Shown: one piece after another, positions 8,545 to 20,271 of the stretch
Position numbering within the stretch: position 1 is the first letter of the stretch
Layout of the letters: each line of letters starts with the position of its first letter
Source: Belliella alkalica
Lineage (GTDB): Bacteria; Bacteroidota; Bacteroidia; Cytophagales; Cyclobacteriaceae
DNA length: 64,000 nucleotides
Assembly: GCF_022549785.1 (NCBI RefSeq)
Contig: NZ_JAKZGO010000002.1
Span: 62,001-126,000 of the forward strand
Reading direction: 5' to 3'
Made by a program: the position numbers and the translations under genes
The notes under the pieces: model-generated
Seen by the model: only the letters and a program-made list of their open reading frames with translations
What the model was told of the DNA's origin: nothing
The model's database searches: none

Positions 8545-10341
8545 TTACTTCTTCTTTTTGTTTGACTCTGCTGCCTTCATGGCATCTTCTAGTTTCTGTT
8601 GAAACTTAGATTTCTTTTTGTTGGCATTTTTCACTTTGCTAGCGTCAACTTTTTCTCTGATTTTCTTGTCATCTACAAACAACTTTATCAATGCCTGCTG
8701 ACCGAATGTCACCATGTTGGATACAAAATAGTAGAAACTCAACGCAGCAGGGTAGGAGTTCAAAATGAACATAAAACCTATTGGCATGATATAACCCAAG
8801 TTTTTCATTGGACCTTGTGCAGCAGTCAATTGATTGTTGAAATGTGTGTATGCAATCTGAGATACAGTCATCAACAAGGTGAACAAACTCACGTGGGATC
8901 CATAAAATGGAATCGTAAAAGGTAACTTGATAAAGGAATCGTAAGTGGACAAATCATGTGCCCACAAGAATGACTCCTGTCTCATCTCTATCGAGTTAGG
9001 GAAAAAGAAGAACATTGCAAACAAGAAAGGCATTTGTAATAACATCGGAAGACATCCTGAAATTGGGCTTACTCCCAATTGACCAAAAAGCTTCATTTGC
9101 TCTTGCTGCTGCTTGGTAGGATCATCTTTGTATTTTTCTTTCAATTCATCAATCTCAGGTTTGATTACCCTCATCTTGGCCATTCCTACATAAGACTTGT
9201 ATGTCAGCGGGAACAAGGCTAGTTTGATAATAAATACGATGATGATAATGATGATACCATAATTGTTGAAGAATTTTTCCAGAAAATGGAACAAATTCAC
9301 AATGATGTATTTATTAACCCAGCTTACAAAGAAGTACCCCATGTCCACGTTGTTTTCAAAACCTGGAGTGATTCTCTTTAATACTTTGTAATTGTTAGGT
9401 CCAAAATAATAACTCAGCTCTGCTTTTCCATTTTCCAAAGGAAGGGCAAGGGTTGCCTTCATGTTTTTTACTGAGAGGGTATCTTGTGGAGTGACTTGCT
9501 CAAGACTTCCGGAATTAAATTGATTTCCGGCAATAATTCCCGATGTAAAAAACCTCTGACTGTAAGAAACCCATTTCAAAGGCTCAGACACTTGTTCTGA
9601 AGTCTCATCTTTGGATTGGCTTAGGTAATCATACTTTTCAGAAGATTTGAAGAAATTTATGTTTGTTTTTCTCCTTGATTCTTCAATGTCTTCTTCCTGA
9701 CGAAGCAATTTTGCATCCCAAATAATATTGATGTTGGTATCCACCAATTGGGAAGTCAATCCTTCAAGTTCCAATTTTTTTGTCAATACATAGGATTCAT
9801 TTGGAAGGCTATAGCTTCTGGTGATCTTACCGCTGCTAGTCTGTGCTGTAAATTCTATTGTAGATACAGACTCTCCATCCACTTGCGAAGTACTGGTATT
9901 TGCGGTGAAGTAGAATTCATTCAGACTCAAGCTTCCTTTTGTTGTATTGATTTGATAAGAGAGATCTGAACTCTCATTATCCATCAAAATCAAAGGTCTT
10001 TGATCCCAAGTTTTGTATTCTTTTAACTCGACTTGCTTGATTTCAGCACCTTTTGTAGAAAAGGTAACGATCATTTTATCGTTTTCTAAAGTCACTTCTG
10101 ACTCGTTGCCTTTTACCAATGAGGCGAACACGCCATATTGAATTTGGGCTCTTAGATCTTGAAGACTGTCGACTTCTTCCACTTCTTGTGAGATATTTTC
10201 AGTGGGATTTCTCTGAACTGAGGAGATTACTTCACCTGTAGGTTCTTGAAGTTGGGGCTCAGGAGGACTGGTGAAGAAAATCGAATACACCAGAATTACT
10301 GCTGCGAAAAGGATCAGTCCTGTCGCTTGGTTTCTATCCAT
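8545..10341 (-). CDS. yidC: Membrane protein insertase YidC
   Basis: 598 residues, the long Gram-negative type. It inserts and folds inner-membrane proteins alone or with SecYEG. The N-terminal anchor is at about 6-24 (GLILFAAVILVYSIFF), followed by a large periplasmic beta domain (about 30-345). The conserved membrane core starts at about 350 with FHFLEKFFNNYGI, and includes LALFPLTYKSYVGMAKMR, the cytoplasmic loop with KYKDDPTKQQQEQMKL and GCLPMLLQMPFLFAMFFFF. The lysine-rich tail (KKKSKFQQKLEDAM..NKKKK) is typical of ribosome-binding YidC forms. It lies downstream of pyrG with a 116-bp gap. Confidence 0.97.
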   Translation of the reverse strand: MDRNQATGLILFAAVILVYSIFFTSPPEPQLQEPTGEVISSVQRNPTENISQEVEEVDSLQDLRAQIQYGVFASLVKGNESEVTLENDKMIVTFSTKGAEIKQVELKEYKTWDQRPLILMDNESSDLSYQINTTKGSLSLNEFYFTANTSTSQVDGESVSTIEFTAQTSSGKITRSYSLPNESYVLTKKLELEGLTSQLVDTNINIIWDAKLLRQEEDIEESRRKTNINFFKSSEKYDYLSQSKDETSEQVSEPLKWVSYSQRFFTSGIIAGNQFNSGSLEQVTPQDTLSVKNMKATLALPLENGKAELSYYFGPNNYKVLKRITPGFENNVDMGYFFVSWVNKYIIVNLFHFLEKFFNNYGIIIIIIVFIIKLALFPLTYKSYVGMAKMRVIKPEIDELKEKYKDDPTKQQQEQMKLFGQLGVSPISGCLPMLLQMPFLFAMFFFFPNSIEMRQESFLWAHDLSTYDSFIKLPFTIPFYGSHVSLFTLLMTVSQIAYTHFNNQLTAAQGPMKNLGYIMPIGFMFILNSYPAALSFYYFVSNMVTFGQQALIKLFVDDKKIREKVDASKVKNANKKKSKFQQKLEDAMKAAESNKKKK

Positions 10342-10442
10342 AATTTTAAATTAAACTGTCTATTCAAAAGCAAAGGTAACACAAAGGATAAATTGGAAAG
10401 ACAATTCCAAAACATTCCTTTGGGTTACCATGCAATTTTCGA

Positions 10443-10450
10443 CAAATATA
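10443..10450 (-). promoter_or_regulatory. Possible -7 promoter box upstream of yidC
   Basis: TATATTTG on the minus strand matches TAnnTTTG about 100 bp before the yidC start, between pyrG and yidC. No clear TTTG box sits 19-20 bp upstream, so this is only a weak call. Confidence 0.3.
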
Positions 10451-10457
10451 GGAGGAT

Positions 10458-12317
<1,860 letters not shown>

Positions 12318-12364
12318 TTAAATTCCATAAGAAATTGAATATCAGAAACTAAAATCTAATTTCT

Positions 12365-13438
12365 ATGAAGACTAATTCAAAACTGTTCAATATAAGTTTG
12401 ATTTATGGCAGTGTGTTACTTGTATTTTTTTTATACTTAATTTTGGAAGGTCCAGATGAGATGAATAGTTATAAACATGGTTTAATAGCTATAATTTCTT
12501 CGATTTTAGTTGGTGTTTTTGGAGCCTTGTTTTCAGGGTCTATAAATCTTGGCATTGAAAGCCCTTTTTTGAATAGCAAGCTGGGAAAATTCACAATAAA
12601 AGCCACTGGTGGAATCGCGCTTTTCGTATTGACAATGATATGGTGGAAGAGCGAACATGCACCCATCCAAGAATCCAAAATAATGGAGGCCATAGAAGGG
12701 GATGGTGAGAAAACAAGAGATGCTCTGTATGAAAATACTGATAGTCTGAAAAACGCAATTTTTATGGATGGAGATAGGACTAGGGATGTTGTTGTCAGTT
12801 CATCTTTAGCTGAACTTGAAGTACTTTTTCCTTTCGCTGTAAGAGTAGAGCGTAATTCAGATAATACGATTATGCATTTGAATGGCGAAAATGAAGTTCA
12901 AGTTACAAGCTATGATAATAACTTTGAGATGATGAAGCTACGTTACGGAGATACATTCAAATATTATATTTTTTCTAACAGTGGAAATATTATTCCGCCT
13001 GATTCGAAATTATACTTACAATTATCTAATGGGCTGAAACTAGATTTGCCCATTGCTTCCGACTTACAAAGTGTACTTATTCCAGGAAGTAATCCTAATC
13101 CAATTACAGCCAAGATTATAAATCCAAATGAATTGAGTGATGTTAGTATGAAGATCATTGTTTATTCAGCCGATAAAGATATGGGTAGAGAAAAATTTCG
13201 GCAAGCATTATTGAATACTTCCCTTTCAGAAAAAGTAAGAGAGATTTACAAACAAATATCTAGAAATGGCGTCCTTTTAAGAAGATCTCCAGAAATTGCC
13301 ACTGATAATATTTTAAGGTCTCTTAATCAAGGGGCAATTTTTAAAATATTGGAGGAGAAAGAGAATTTTATAAAAATAAGACTTCCTGAGGGAAGGGACG
13401 GTTGGATAGACGAGCGGTACGTTGAAGATATTGATTGA
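12365..13438 (+). CDS. Membrane protein with C-terminal SH3-like domain
   Basis: 357 residues. Three hydrophobic segments occupy about 8-27, 39-61 and 78-93, followed by a middle region without recognised family (about 95-295). The C-terminal 60 residues (GVLLRRSPE..ILEEKENFIKIRL..GRDGWIDERYVEDI) resemble a bacterial SH3 (SH3b) domain. Such domains bind cell-wall or other peptides, but no enzyme is attached here. It is a lone gene in a region of hypothetical character, divergent from pyrG, with 287 bp between them. The function is unknown. Confidence 0.7.
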   Translation: MKTNSKLFNISLIYGSVLLVFFLYLILEGPDEMNSYKHGLIAIISSILVGVFGALFSGSINLGIESPFLNSKLGKFTIKATGGIALFVLTMIWWKSEHAPIQESKIMEAIEGDGEKTRDALYENTDSLKNAIFMDGDRTRDVVVSSSLAELEVLFPFAVRVERNSDNTIMHLNGENEVQVTSYDNNFEMMKLRYGDTFKYYIFSNSGNIIPPDSKLYLQLSNGLKLDLPIASDLQSVLIPGSNPNPITAKIINPNELSDVSMKIIVYSADKDMGREKFRQALLNTSLSEKVREIYKQISRNGVLLRRSPEIATDNILRSLNQGAIFKILEEKENFIKIRLPEGRDGWIDERYVEDID

Positions 13439-13561
13439 TTGAAAAATCACAAGCAAAATAGAAAAGTTATTTTTTTTGAAAACAAAAGAAGACTTAATTA
13501 GGATCGAATTTTTCTACTATCCACTATAATTCCCGATAAACTCCCGTATTTTTGACAAAAT

Positions 13562-14047
13562 TTGAGAAAAGTGGAAAATACAGCAGTTGCGAAGCATATA
13601 AAAGCGAATGGTCGCGTAAAGATCAAAGAAGGTAATTCTAAAACCATTGAATTGATCATTCCCCATCTGTGGAATGAAGAAAAAGACTCCCCTGATGGTA
13701 CGTTTTTATTTTTTGATCTATTTCAAATTAGGTCTGTTACAGAGCAGTTTTCTGAAGTGTCTTTGGATATAGTAGAGTATGCAACAAAGGCGACGATCTA
13801 TCATAGCCCTGTCAATAGAGTTTTGCAAAAGGGTCCAATTGTAGAAGGGAAAGTCAAATTTTCATTGATCAGAAACGATTATTGGAATAAAGTACTTTTT
13901 GCTTTTGGTCAGCCTGTGATCTATCAAGAGAGGGAAGTCACAGCAAGTGCAGACTTCGAGACAAATGAAAGATTTCCATTGTTTGGTCCGGATGTGAAAG
14001 AAATGTTTCTAAGTCCAGATGGTGATGTGAAGATAATAAAAGGATGA
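13562..14047 (+). CDS. Unknown small protein coupled to cca
   Basis: 161 residues from a TTG at 13562; a GTG at 13571 is an equally possible start. No signal peptide, membrane segment or known motif is visible. The sequence alternates beta-type stretches (RVKIKEGNSKTIELIIPHLW, TASADFETNERFPLFGPDV) and looks like a soluble beta-rich protein. Its TGA overlaps the ATG of the CCA-adding enzyme (ATGA), a sign of translational coupling. The TATTTTTG at 13547-13554 fits a -7 promoter box and would put the transcript start almost at the start codon. No family is recognised. Confidence 0.65.
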   Translation: MRKVENTAVAKHIKANGRVKIKEGNSKTIELIIPHLWNEEKDSPDGTFLFFDLFQIRSVTEQFSEVSLDIVEYATKATIYHSPVNRVLQKGPIVEGKVKFSLIRNDYWNKVLFAFGQPVIYQEREVTASADFETNERFPLFGPDVKEMFLSPDGDVKIIKG

Positions 14048-15459
14048 ATTTTAGAGAAAAACTAGAAGCTTTACCCATATTCAAACAAGTAGGGAAGATA
14101 GCCGATGAAATGGGCTTGGAGACCTATGTGGTAGGAGGGTATGTCCGAGATTTGATATTAGGAAGACCCTGCAAAGACCTAGACTTTGTATGTGTTGGAT
14201 CTGGGATTGCACTCGCTACCAAAGTTTCTGAAAGCTTCGGTAAACATGTTCCATTGTCTGTATTCAAGAATTTTGGCACAGCTATGATCAAATTGGATGA
14301 CTACGAACTTGAGTTTGTAGGTGCTAGAAAAGAATCCTACAGATTGGATTCCAGAAAGCCAATAGTGGAAGATGGAACGCTACAGGAGGACCAAGAACGA
14401 AGAGACTTCACGATCAATGCGATGGCTATTTGCCTTAATGAATCTAGATTTGGGGAGTTGATAGATCCATTCGATGGGTTAAAAGATATCAAAAGGAAAA
14501 TCATCAAAACCCCTACAGACCCCAATGTTACTTTTTCGGATGATCCTTTGAGAATGATGCGTGCTATTCGATTTGCTACGCAACTTAATTTTGATATTGA
14601 TGCAGATACTTTTGACGGACTGATGCAAAATGCTGAAAGGCTTAGTATTATTTCGGGTGAAAGGATTATCGAAGAACTGAATAAAATCATCTTGTCAAAG
14701 ACACCTTCTTATGGATTCAAACTGCTTTTTGCCAGTAAATTGCTGCATCAGTTTTTTCCTGAAATGGTCGAATTACAGGGAGTTGACTCAGTGGGGGATA
14801 AATCGCATAAGGATAATTTTTACCATACACTTCAAGTGTTGGACAATATTACTGTATTTACAGACGATCTTTGGTTACGCTGGGCAGCGATCATGCATGA
14901 CATAGCCAAGCCAGCTACCAAGCGATTCAATCAGAAAGTAGGATGGACATTTCATGGACATGAAGATAAAGGTGCGCGAATGACTCCTGCGATATTCCGA
15001 CGGCTAAAGTTACCAATGGATGAGCGAATGAAATATGTTCAAAAATTGGTGAGACTTCATTTGCGTCCTATTGCTTTGGTAAGTGATAAAGTGACTGATT
15101 CTGCTATCAGAAGATTGTTGTTTGATGCAGGTGATGACGTAGATGATTTGATGAAGCTTTGCAGGGCTGATGTGACTTCCAAGAATAACAATAAAGTCCA
15201 AAAGTATTTGGCTAATTTTGACAAGGTAGAACAGAAGATTTTGGAGGTAGAGGAGAAGGATCATGTAAGAAATTTTCAACCACCTGTTTCAGGAGAAGAA
15301 ATTATGTCTATTTTTGGCATCGAACCATCAAGAATCATTGGCGAATTGAAAGAAGAAATCAAAGAGGCAATTCTTGAAGGACAAATTCAAAACAATAAAG
15401 AAGAGGCTTTACAGTTATTATACCGTTTAGCAGAAAAAAGAGGACTGAAAAGCAAATAG
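14044..15459 (+). CDS. cca: CCA-adding tRNA nucleotidyltransferase with HD domain
   Basis: 471 residues. Class II nucleotidyltransferase that adds or repairs the tRNA 3' CCA end. The nucleotidyltransferase motif YVVGGYVRDLILGRPCKDLDF is at about 28-48 with the DxD carboxylates in DLDF. The template motif RRDFTINAMA lies at about 119-128 and DDPLRMMRAIRFATQL at about 166-181. An HD domain follows at about 260-390 with HDIAKPATKR and HGHEDKGA, as in multifunctional Cca proteins with phosphohydrolase activity. It is coupled to the upstream unknown gene and followed by a TPR gene after 10 bp. Confidence 0.94.
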   Translation: MNFREKLEALPIFKQVGKIADEMGLETYVVGGYVRDLILGRPCKDLDFVCVGSGIALATKVSESFGKHVPLSVFKNFGTAMIKLDDYELEFVGARKESYRLDSRKPIVEDGTLQEDQERRDFTINAMAICLNESRFGELIDPFDGLKDIKRKIIKTPTDPNVTFSDDPLRMMRAIRFATQLNFDIDADTFDGLMQNAERLSIISGERIIEELNKIILSKTPSYGFKLLFASKLLHQFFPEMVELQGVDSVGDKSHKDNFYHTLQVLDNITVFTDDLWLRWAAIMHDIAKPATKRFNQKVGWTFHGHEDKGARMTPAIFRRLKLPMDERMKYVQKLVRLHLRPIALVSDKVTDSAIRRLLFDAGDDVDDLMKLCRADVTSKNNNKVQKYLANFDKVEQKILEVEEKDHVRNFQPPVSGEEIMSIFGIEPSRIIGELKEEIKEAILEGQIQNNKEEALQLLYRLAEKRGLKSK

Positions 15460-15469
15460 AATCAAAATT

Positions 15470-16174
15470 ATGAACAGATTTAAATTACTCCTTGTCATTC
15501 TAACTTTGGCGGCTTCGCCAGCTTTCGCACAAGAAACTGATACCACTGCACCGGTCACAGAGACAGTTAGACAAAAGAATGAGACAGATCAGAGGGTCTA
15601 TCAGTTGGCATTGAGGTACAACGATTTTGCAGTAGCAAGAATGAAACTGATGGAATTGTTAGAAAGAAATCCAACAAATTCTAGATATGGTGAATTGCTA
15701 GCTTCTTTGTATTATGATAGCAATCAGTTCAGCGGTGCAGCTTTGGCAGCTTTGGATGTTTTGCAAGTAAATGACAGAAGTGTTGAAGCATTGGAAATTG
15801 CAGCATACTCTTTAGAACAAATTGGGGCAATGGAAAGGGCGCTGACGCAGTTTGAAAGATTACATCTTTTGACTGATGATGTTTTTGCGCTATACAAATC
15901 GGCTTATTTGCAGTATTCATTGAAGAAGCATGAAGAGGCAATGAATTCAATCAACATGATTGTGAAAAATTCAAAATCAGCTGAGCAAAAATTGGGTTTC
16001 CCAATCGATAACAATCAAACACAAGAAATTAGCATGAAAGCAGCTGCCTTGAATTTGAAGGCATTGGTTTTTGTAGAGCAGGGAAGTAAAGAAGATGCGA
16101 GAAAGGCATTTGAAGAAGCATTGGCTCTTGAACCAAATTTTGCATTAGCTAAAGAAGGTTTAAAAGGGCTTTAA
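15470..16174 (+). CDS. Exported TPR-repeat protein
   Basis: 234 residues. The signal peptide MNRFKLLLVILTLAASPAFA ends before QETD. The mature protein is made of tetratricopeptide-like helical pairs (QLALRYNDFAVARMKLMELLERNPTN, ALAALDVLQVNDRSVEALEIAAY, and EDARKAFEEALALEPNFALAKEG at the C-terminus). It is probably a periplasmic scaffold. It is the last gene of the three-gene run with cca and is followed by a strong terminator. Confidence 0.82.
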   Translation: MNRFKLLLVILTLAASPAFAQETDTTAPVTETVRQKNETDQRVYQLALRYNDFAVARMKLMELLERNPTNSRYGELLASLYYDSNQFSGAALAALDVLQVNDRSVEALEIAAYSLEQIGAMERALTQFERLHLLTDDVFALYKSAYLQYSLKKHEEAMNSINMIVKNSKSAEQKLGFPIDNNQTQEISMKAAALNLKALVFVEQGSKEDARKAFEEALALEPNFALAKEGLKGL

Positions 16175-16200
16175 TTATCAACTTCTAATATCAAATTTTC

Positions 16201-16236
16201 AAATCCTCAGTTCTTTTTTGAGCTGAGGATTTTTTT
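16201..16236 (+). terminator. Intrinsic terminator of the cca-TPR operon
   Basis: Arms AAATCCTCAG (16201-16210) and CTGAGGATTT (16223-16232) form a 10-bp perfect stem followed by a T-run, 26 bp after the TPR gene stop. Confidence 0.88.
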
Positions 16237-16423
16237 GCACTTAAAGTTTACCTGACTTATTTAGAAATCAGAATATTCTGAAGGTCCTCAGGTTTAGATT
16301 TCTTTAAACCTTAATTTTTGAAGATAATCATGCGGATAATCGTTACCAGATACTATTGCATCAATTGATTTAAGTTATATCAATTTGGTTGACTATTGGT
16401 AAGAAAGCGGATATACAAAATCT

Positions 16424-16969
16424 TTAAGTTAAAAAAATCAACATCTTTGCCTGCTCCAAATGTCTTTTTTCATGTGCAACAATTATTTCCAGAGCTTTGT
16501 CGAGGGAATAAACTACAAATTTATTGGCGGGAGAATGGATGATTATTCCTTTTCCCAAAAAAGGCTCCATTTCACGGATTTTCTGAATGAGTAATTTTTG
16601 ATGGTCATAAAATTTCTCCAGAATAGCCTCATCTTGATCTGAATATAACTTGGGTTCCCAAAGTGGGAAGGTTTTTACTTTTTTCTTTCCTCCGTCAGAA
16701 ACAGATTTATAGATCATGTTGCCAAACATCTTTGTAAAAAATCCAATTTTGGAAATAAAGGCTCTTTGAAGTGTACCTTTTTTTACTTTTTCAAAGATTG
16801 GAAAATAACTACTGTTCAAAATTATCAAATGCTCTAAGTTTTCTGCAATACTCCAAGTACCTGCATTCGGTTTTTTAAACAGAAGATCGTCTTCAAGTGT
16901 TGAAAATGAATTTTTTACACCTTTTGTGATTTCTTCCAATTCCGAAATGAATTTTTTGGACTGTGACAT
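16424..16969 (-). CDS. DinB-family protein
   Basis: 181 residues. DinB/YfiT-like four-helix bundle proteins bind a divalent metal by three histidines and some act as thiol transferases. Visible features are the family entry AGTWSIAENLEHLIILNSSYF (about 36-56, with one His) and HEKRHLEQAK near the C-terminus (two His). The length fits. It is a lone minus-strand gene between a terminator and a palindromic repeat block. The specific reaction is unknown. Confidence 0.82.
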   Translation of the reverse strand: MSQSKKFISELEEITKGVKNSFSTLEDDLLFKKPNAGTWSIAENLEHLIILNSSYFPIFEKVKKGTLQRAFISKIGFFTKMFGNMIYKSVSDGGKKKVKTFPLWEPKLYSDQDEAILEKFYDHQKLLIQKIREMEPFLGKGIIIHSPANKFVVYSLDKALEIIVAHEKRHLEQAKMLIFLT

Positions 16970-17029
16970 TTTTGACTAAGTTGGAGTTTGTAAACAAAGT
17001 TACATTTTCAATTGTAATTATCTGTTTTT

Positions 17030-17336
17030 TTTGAACCACATACGGAGATAGTAGCACATAGTTTTTTTCTTTTGGACTTGTGTTTTTTCTCTGTGACCTA
17101 TGTGTCTATGTGGTTTTATAATTTGAACCACATAGGGACATAGTTACACATAGTTTTTATTCGATAGAAGTAATTTTGTTGATTTCTCTGTGACCTATGT
17201 GTCTATGTGGTTTTTACAATTTGAACCACATAGGAACATAGTTACACATAGTTTTTTTTCTTTTGGACTTATGTTTTTTCTCTGTGATCTATGTGTCTAT
17301 GTGGTTTTTATAATTTGAAACACATAGTTTTTCAAT
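17030..17336. repeat. Tandem ACCACATAGG palindromic repeats (three units plus fragment)
   Basis: Three units of about 85-90 bp begin near 17,033, 17,124 and 17,219. Each opens with GAACCACATAGGnACATAG and closes with CTCTGTGAYCTATGTGTCTATGTGGTTTT, so every unit is a long imperfect hairpin. A fourth, truncated start (GAAACACATAG) abuts the 3' end of the thiF-like gene. The inner spacer differs between the units while the arms are kept. It lies between the ends of the thiamine operon and the DinB gene. Confidence 0.85.
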
Positions 17337-18384
17337 AAGAAATTGAAGAGATTCCCCCTGCAAGATTGAATATTTCACCAGAGTAATGTTCCCTCAAATA
17401 ATTGACAGCTGATTTACTTCGTATTCCACTTTGGCAGCAAACCACAAGTTTTTTATCTCTTGGAAGTTCCTTGATTCGTGTTGCTAATTGAGCCAATGGA
17501 ATATTTATTCCTCCTATATTTTTGGATTTGAATTCCTTTGGTTCTCTAACATCTAAGATTATGATTCCATCTGGATCAGTTTCAATCGCTGACTGTAGTG
17601 TTGCGTAGTCCATTTCAGGATAATCAATGACTTTGTTAGCAGGACTCTTGATGATATTCTCTCGATTTCTTTTTTGGATTTTGAAAACTGAGCTTTGATT
17701 TGACAATGTATTGATGACCATTAGCTTTCCAGATAGCGTTTCTCCAAGTCCACAAATCACTTTTATTGCCTCATTTGCCATATACATTCCGATGAGTCCT
17801 GGCAAAATTCCAATAACCCCGATTTCTGAGCAATTTGGCACTTCATCAGAAGGTGGAGGCTCAGGAAATAAATCTCGGTATTGAGGACCGTCTTGGTAGT
17901 TGAAAACAGAAATCTGTCCCTCAAACTTTAATATTGATCCAAAAATCAATGGGATTCCTATTTCAACACAAGTGTCATTGACCAGATATCTCGTAAAGAA
18001 ATTGTCCGAGCCATCGATGACCAAATCATAACCTTCAAAGATTCCTTTGGCATTTTCATTATTCAGCCTGACATCATAGACTTTGGTTTTGACATAAGGA
18101 TTGAGTTCAGCGAGTCTTTTTGCAGCTGTATGTGCTTTAGCTTTGCCAATGTCGGTAGAATTGTATAGGATTTGTCTGTGTAAGTTGCTTAAGGCAACCC
18201 TGTCATTATCGACGATCCCCAATTGGCCAACTCCGCCTGCAGTCAGGTATTGGAGAATGGGACAGCCCAATCCACCTGCACCAATTACAAGAATTTTGGC
18301 ATTTCTCAATTTTTCTTGACTAGCCAAGCCAAATTCAGGCAACATGATTTGCCTGCTATAGCGATTCATTTCCAATTCTTCCAT
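17332..18384 (-). CDS. ThiF/MoeB-type adenylyltransferase fused to rhodanese
   Basis: 350 residues from the ATG at 18384, whose A is the last base of the thiH stop (TGATG); an upstream in-frame start lies inside thiH and is rejected. The E1-like domain (about 1-240) shows RYSRQIMLPEFG, the nucleotide loop VIGAGGLGCP and DGSDNFFTRYLVND. The C-terminal rhodanese domain (about 260-350) shows ILDVREPKEF and the active loop CCQSGIRS. It should adenylate the ThiS C-terminus, and the rhodanese part may deliver sulfur for thiocarboxylate formation. A MoeB-like role for MoaD cannot be excluded, but the operon context favours thiamine. Confidence 0.9.
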   Translation of the reverse strand: MEELEMNRYSRQIMLPEFGLASQEKLRNAKILVIGAGGLGCPILQYLTAGGVGQLGIVDNDRVALSNLHRQILYNSTDIGKAKAHTAAKRLAELNPYVKTKVYDVRLNNENAKGIFEGYDLVIDGSDNFFTRYLVNDTCVEIGIPLIFGSILKFEGQISVFNYQDGPQYRDLFPEPPPSDEVPNCSEIGVIGILPGLIGMYMANEAIKVICGLGETLSGKLMVINTLSNQSSVFKIQKRNRENIIKSPANKVIDYPEMDYATLQSAIETDPDGIIILDVREPKEFKSKNIGGINIPLAQLATRIKELPRDKKLVVCCQSGIRSKSAVNYLREHYSGEIFNLAGGISSISY

Positions 18385-19511
18385 CAGTAATTTGCTTTTG
18401 GATTTAGGGCACTGTCCCAATCTTTCCAAACAGGTTCATAACCTTGAGACTTGATCAATTGCGCGATCTCTTCAGGACTTCTTTCGTCTGAAATCTCGAA
18501 TTGCTCCAAAGCTTCAGGTTCTACTGCATATCCGCCTGGGTTGGTTTTCGATCCTGCGCTCATGGAGGTGATTCCAAGCTTGAGGACATTGTTTCGGAAT
18601 GTTTCGGATTCTCTAGTTGAAAGAGAAAGTTCAATTTCTTCGTTGAAAATACGATAGGCACAGATCAATTGTACCAGTTCTCTATCATTCATGGCAACTT
18701 TAGGTTCCAATCCGCCAGAGAATGGTCTGAGTCTAGGAAAGGAAATGCTGTATTTGCTTTGCCAGTAGGTTTTTTCCAAGTAAGACAAATGCAATGCTGT
18801 AAAAAAGGAATCTGTTCTCCAATCTTCCAAACCTATAAGCACACCAAGTCCCATTTTATGGATACCAGCTTTGCCAAGTCTGTCAGGTGTTTCTAGTCGG
18901 TAATCGAAATTTGATTTTTTCCCTTTTGGATGATGTTTTTTATAATCTTCCCGATGGTAAGTCTCTTGATAGACCAATACCGCATGTAGCCCATAAGGAA
19001 TCAACGCTTCATATTCATCTTGTTCTAAGGGTTGTACTTCCAAGGAAACATTGGAAAAATGCGGACTGACCAGTTCCATGGCTTTTTTAAAATAGTCCAC
19101 ATGAACGGTTTGATTTGCCTCACCGGTTACCAATAGGACATGATCATACCCCATTTTCTTGATCGTTTCCACTTCTTGGAGTATTTCCTTATCGGTAAGT
19201 GTTTTTCTCCGGACCTTATTGTCAAAGCTAAAACCACAATAGGTGCAGATGTTGTTGCACTCATTGGAGAGGTAAAGTGGGACATAAAGTTGCATAGTCT
19301 TCCCAAACCTTTTTTGGCTGATTTGTTGACTCAGTTGGGCCATTTCCTCCAAAAATGGTTCTGCTGCAGGGGAGATCAGTGCTTTGAAATCTTCCAGATT
19401 TCTTTTGGGTGATCGCAAGGCATGGAGTACATCAGCTTCTGTTTTGCTGTAGATACCCTGCTTTACATCGTCCCAAGAGTAGGTATTAAATAAATCTTTG
19501 AAACTAGACAT
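18384..19511 (-). CDS. thiH: 2-iminoacetate synthase (tyrosine lyase)
   Basis: 375 residues. Radical-SAM enzyme that cleaves tyrosine to dehydroglycine for thiazole formation. The iron-sulfur cluster motif CNNICTYC is at 85-92 (Cys 85, 89, 92), followed by [13 protein letters not shown] typical of ThiH. LVTGEANQ and [11 protein letters not shown] further support the call. The use of ThiH, an oxygen-sensitive enzyme, instead of the glycine oxidase ThiO fits a facultative or microaerobic life. It overlaps thiG by 8 bp and the thiF-like gene by 1 bp. Confidence 0.95.
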   Translation of the reverse strand: MSSFKDLFNTYSWDDVKQGIYSKTEADVLHALRSPKRNLEDFKALISPAAEPFLEEMAQLSQQISQKRFGKTMQLYVPLYLSNECNNICTYCGFSFDNKVRRKTLTDKEILQEVETIKKMGYDHVLLVTGEANQTVHVDYFKKAMELVSPHFSNVSLEVQPLEQDEYEALIPYGLHAVLVYQETYHREDYKKHHPKGKKSNFDYRLETPDRLGKAGIHKMGLGVLIGLEDWRTDSFFTALHLSYLEKTYWQSKYSISFPRLRPFSGGLEPKVAMNDRELVQLICAYRIFNEEIELSLSTRESETFRNNVLKLGITSMSAGSKTNPGGYAVEPEALEQFEISDERSPEEIAQLIKSQGYEPVWKDWDSALNPKANY

Positions 19512-20271
19512 CGAGGAAGGAAGTTAGTGGGCTACTTGCTACTGCGCCTGTATGTTTTGGTGCCAACCTGGCCTCAAATGCCATGCGGCCAGCTTCAACA
19601 GCCATTTTAAATGCCAATCCCATTGCAACAGGATCGGGAGATACTGCTATGGCAGTGTTGACCAAAACGGCATCTGCGCCAATCTCCATAGCTTTGGCTG
19701 CATCTGATGGAGCGCCAATTCCCGCATCTACAATTACTGGAACATTGCTTTGCTCAATGATGATTTCAAGGAAATCGATTGTTTTCAGACCCTTGTTGCT
19801 GCCAATAGGAGAGCCCAATGGCATCACCGCAGCAGTACCGGCTTCTTCCAATCTTTTGCATAAGACAGGGTCAGCATGGATGTAAGGAAGTACGATGAAT
19901 CCCAACTTTGCCAATGCTTCTGTAGCGATCAATGTCTCTATCGGATCAGGCATCAAATACTTCGGATCGGGATGGATTTCAAGTTTGATCAAATTGGTTT
20001 CCAATGCTTCCCTTGCCAATTGTGCTGCGAAAATTGCTTCTTTGGCATTTCTGACTCCTGAAGTATTGGGAAGGAGCTTGATGTGGGGATGATTAAGTTT
20101 GGTCAATAGATCATCTTGAACTTGGTTTTTGAAATCCACCCTTTTCAAAGCGACTGTAACAAGCTCTGAGCCTGATGCCAGGAGGGATTTTTCCATGACT
20201 TCGGAAGAACTGTATTTTCCAGTCCCTGTGAAAAGACGGGAATTGAATGTTGTGTTGCCTATTTTTAACAT
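19504..20271 (-). CDS. thiG: Thiazole synthase
   Basis: 255 residues. It joins DXP, dehydroglycine and sulfur from ThiS-thiocarboxylate into the thiazole phosphate. The Schiff-base lysine lies in LIKLEIHPD (Lys96). FTGTGKYSS near the N-terminus, [14 protein letters not shown] and [31 protein letters not shown] define the TIM barrel. It overlaps thiH. A 230-bp gap to thiE contains AT-rich TTAACGTT-type repeat sequence, so an internal promoter is possible. Confidence 0.96.
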   Translation of the reverse strand: MLKIGNTTFNSRLFTGTGKYSSSEVMEKSLLASGSELVTVALKRVDFKNQVQDDLLTKLNHPHIKLLPNTSGVRNAKEAIFAAQLAREALETNLIKLEIHPDPKYLMPDPIETLIATEALAKLGFIVLPYIHADPVLCKRLEEAGTAAVMPLGSPIGSNKGLKTIDFLEIIIEQSNVPVIVDAGIGAPSDAAKAMEIGADAVLVNTAIAVSPDPVAMGLAFKMAVEAGRMAFEARLAPKHTGAVASSPLTSFLDV

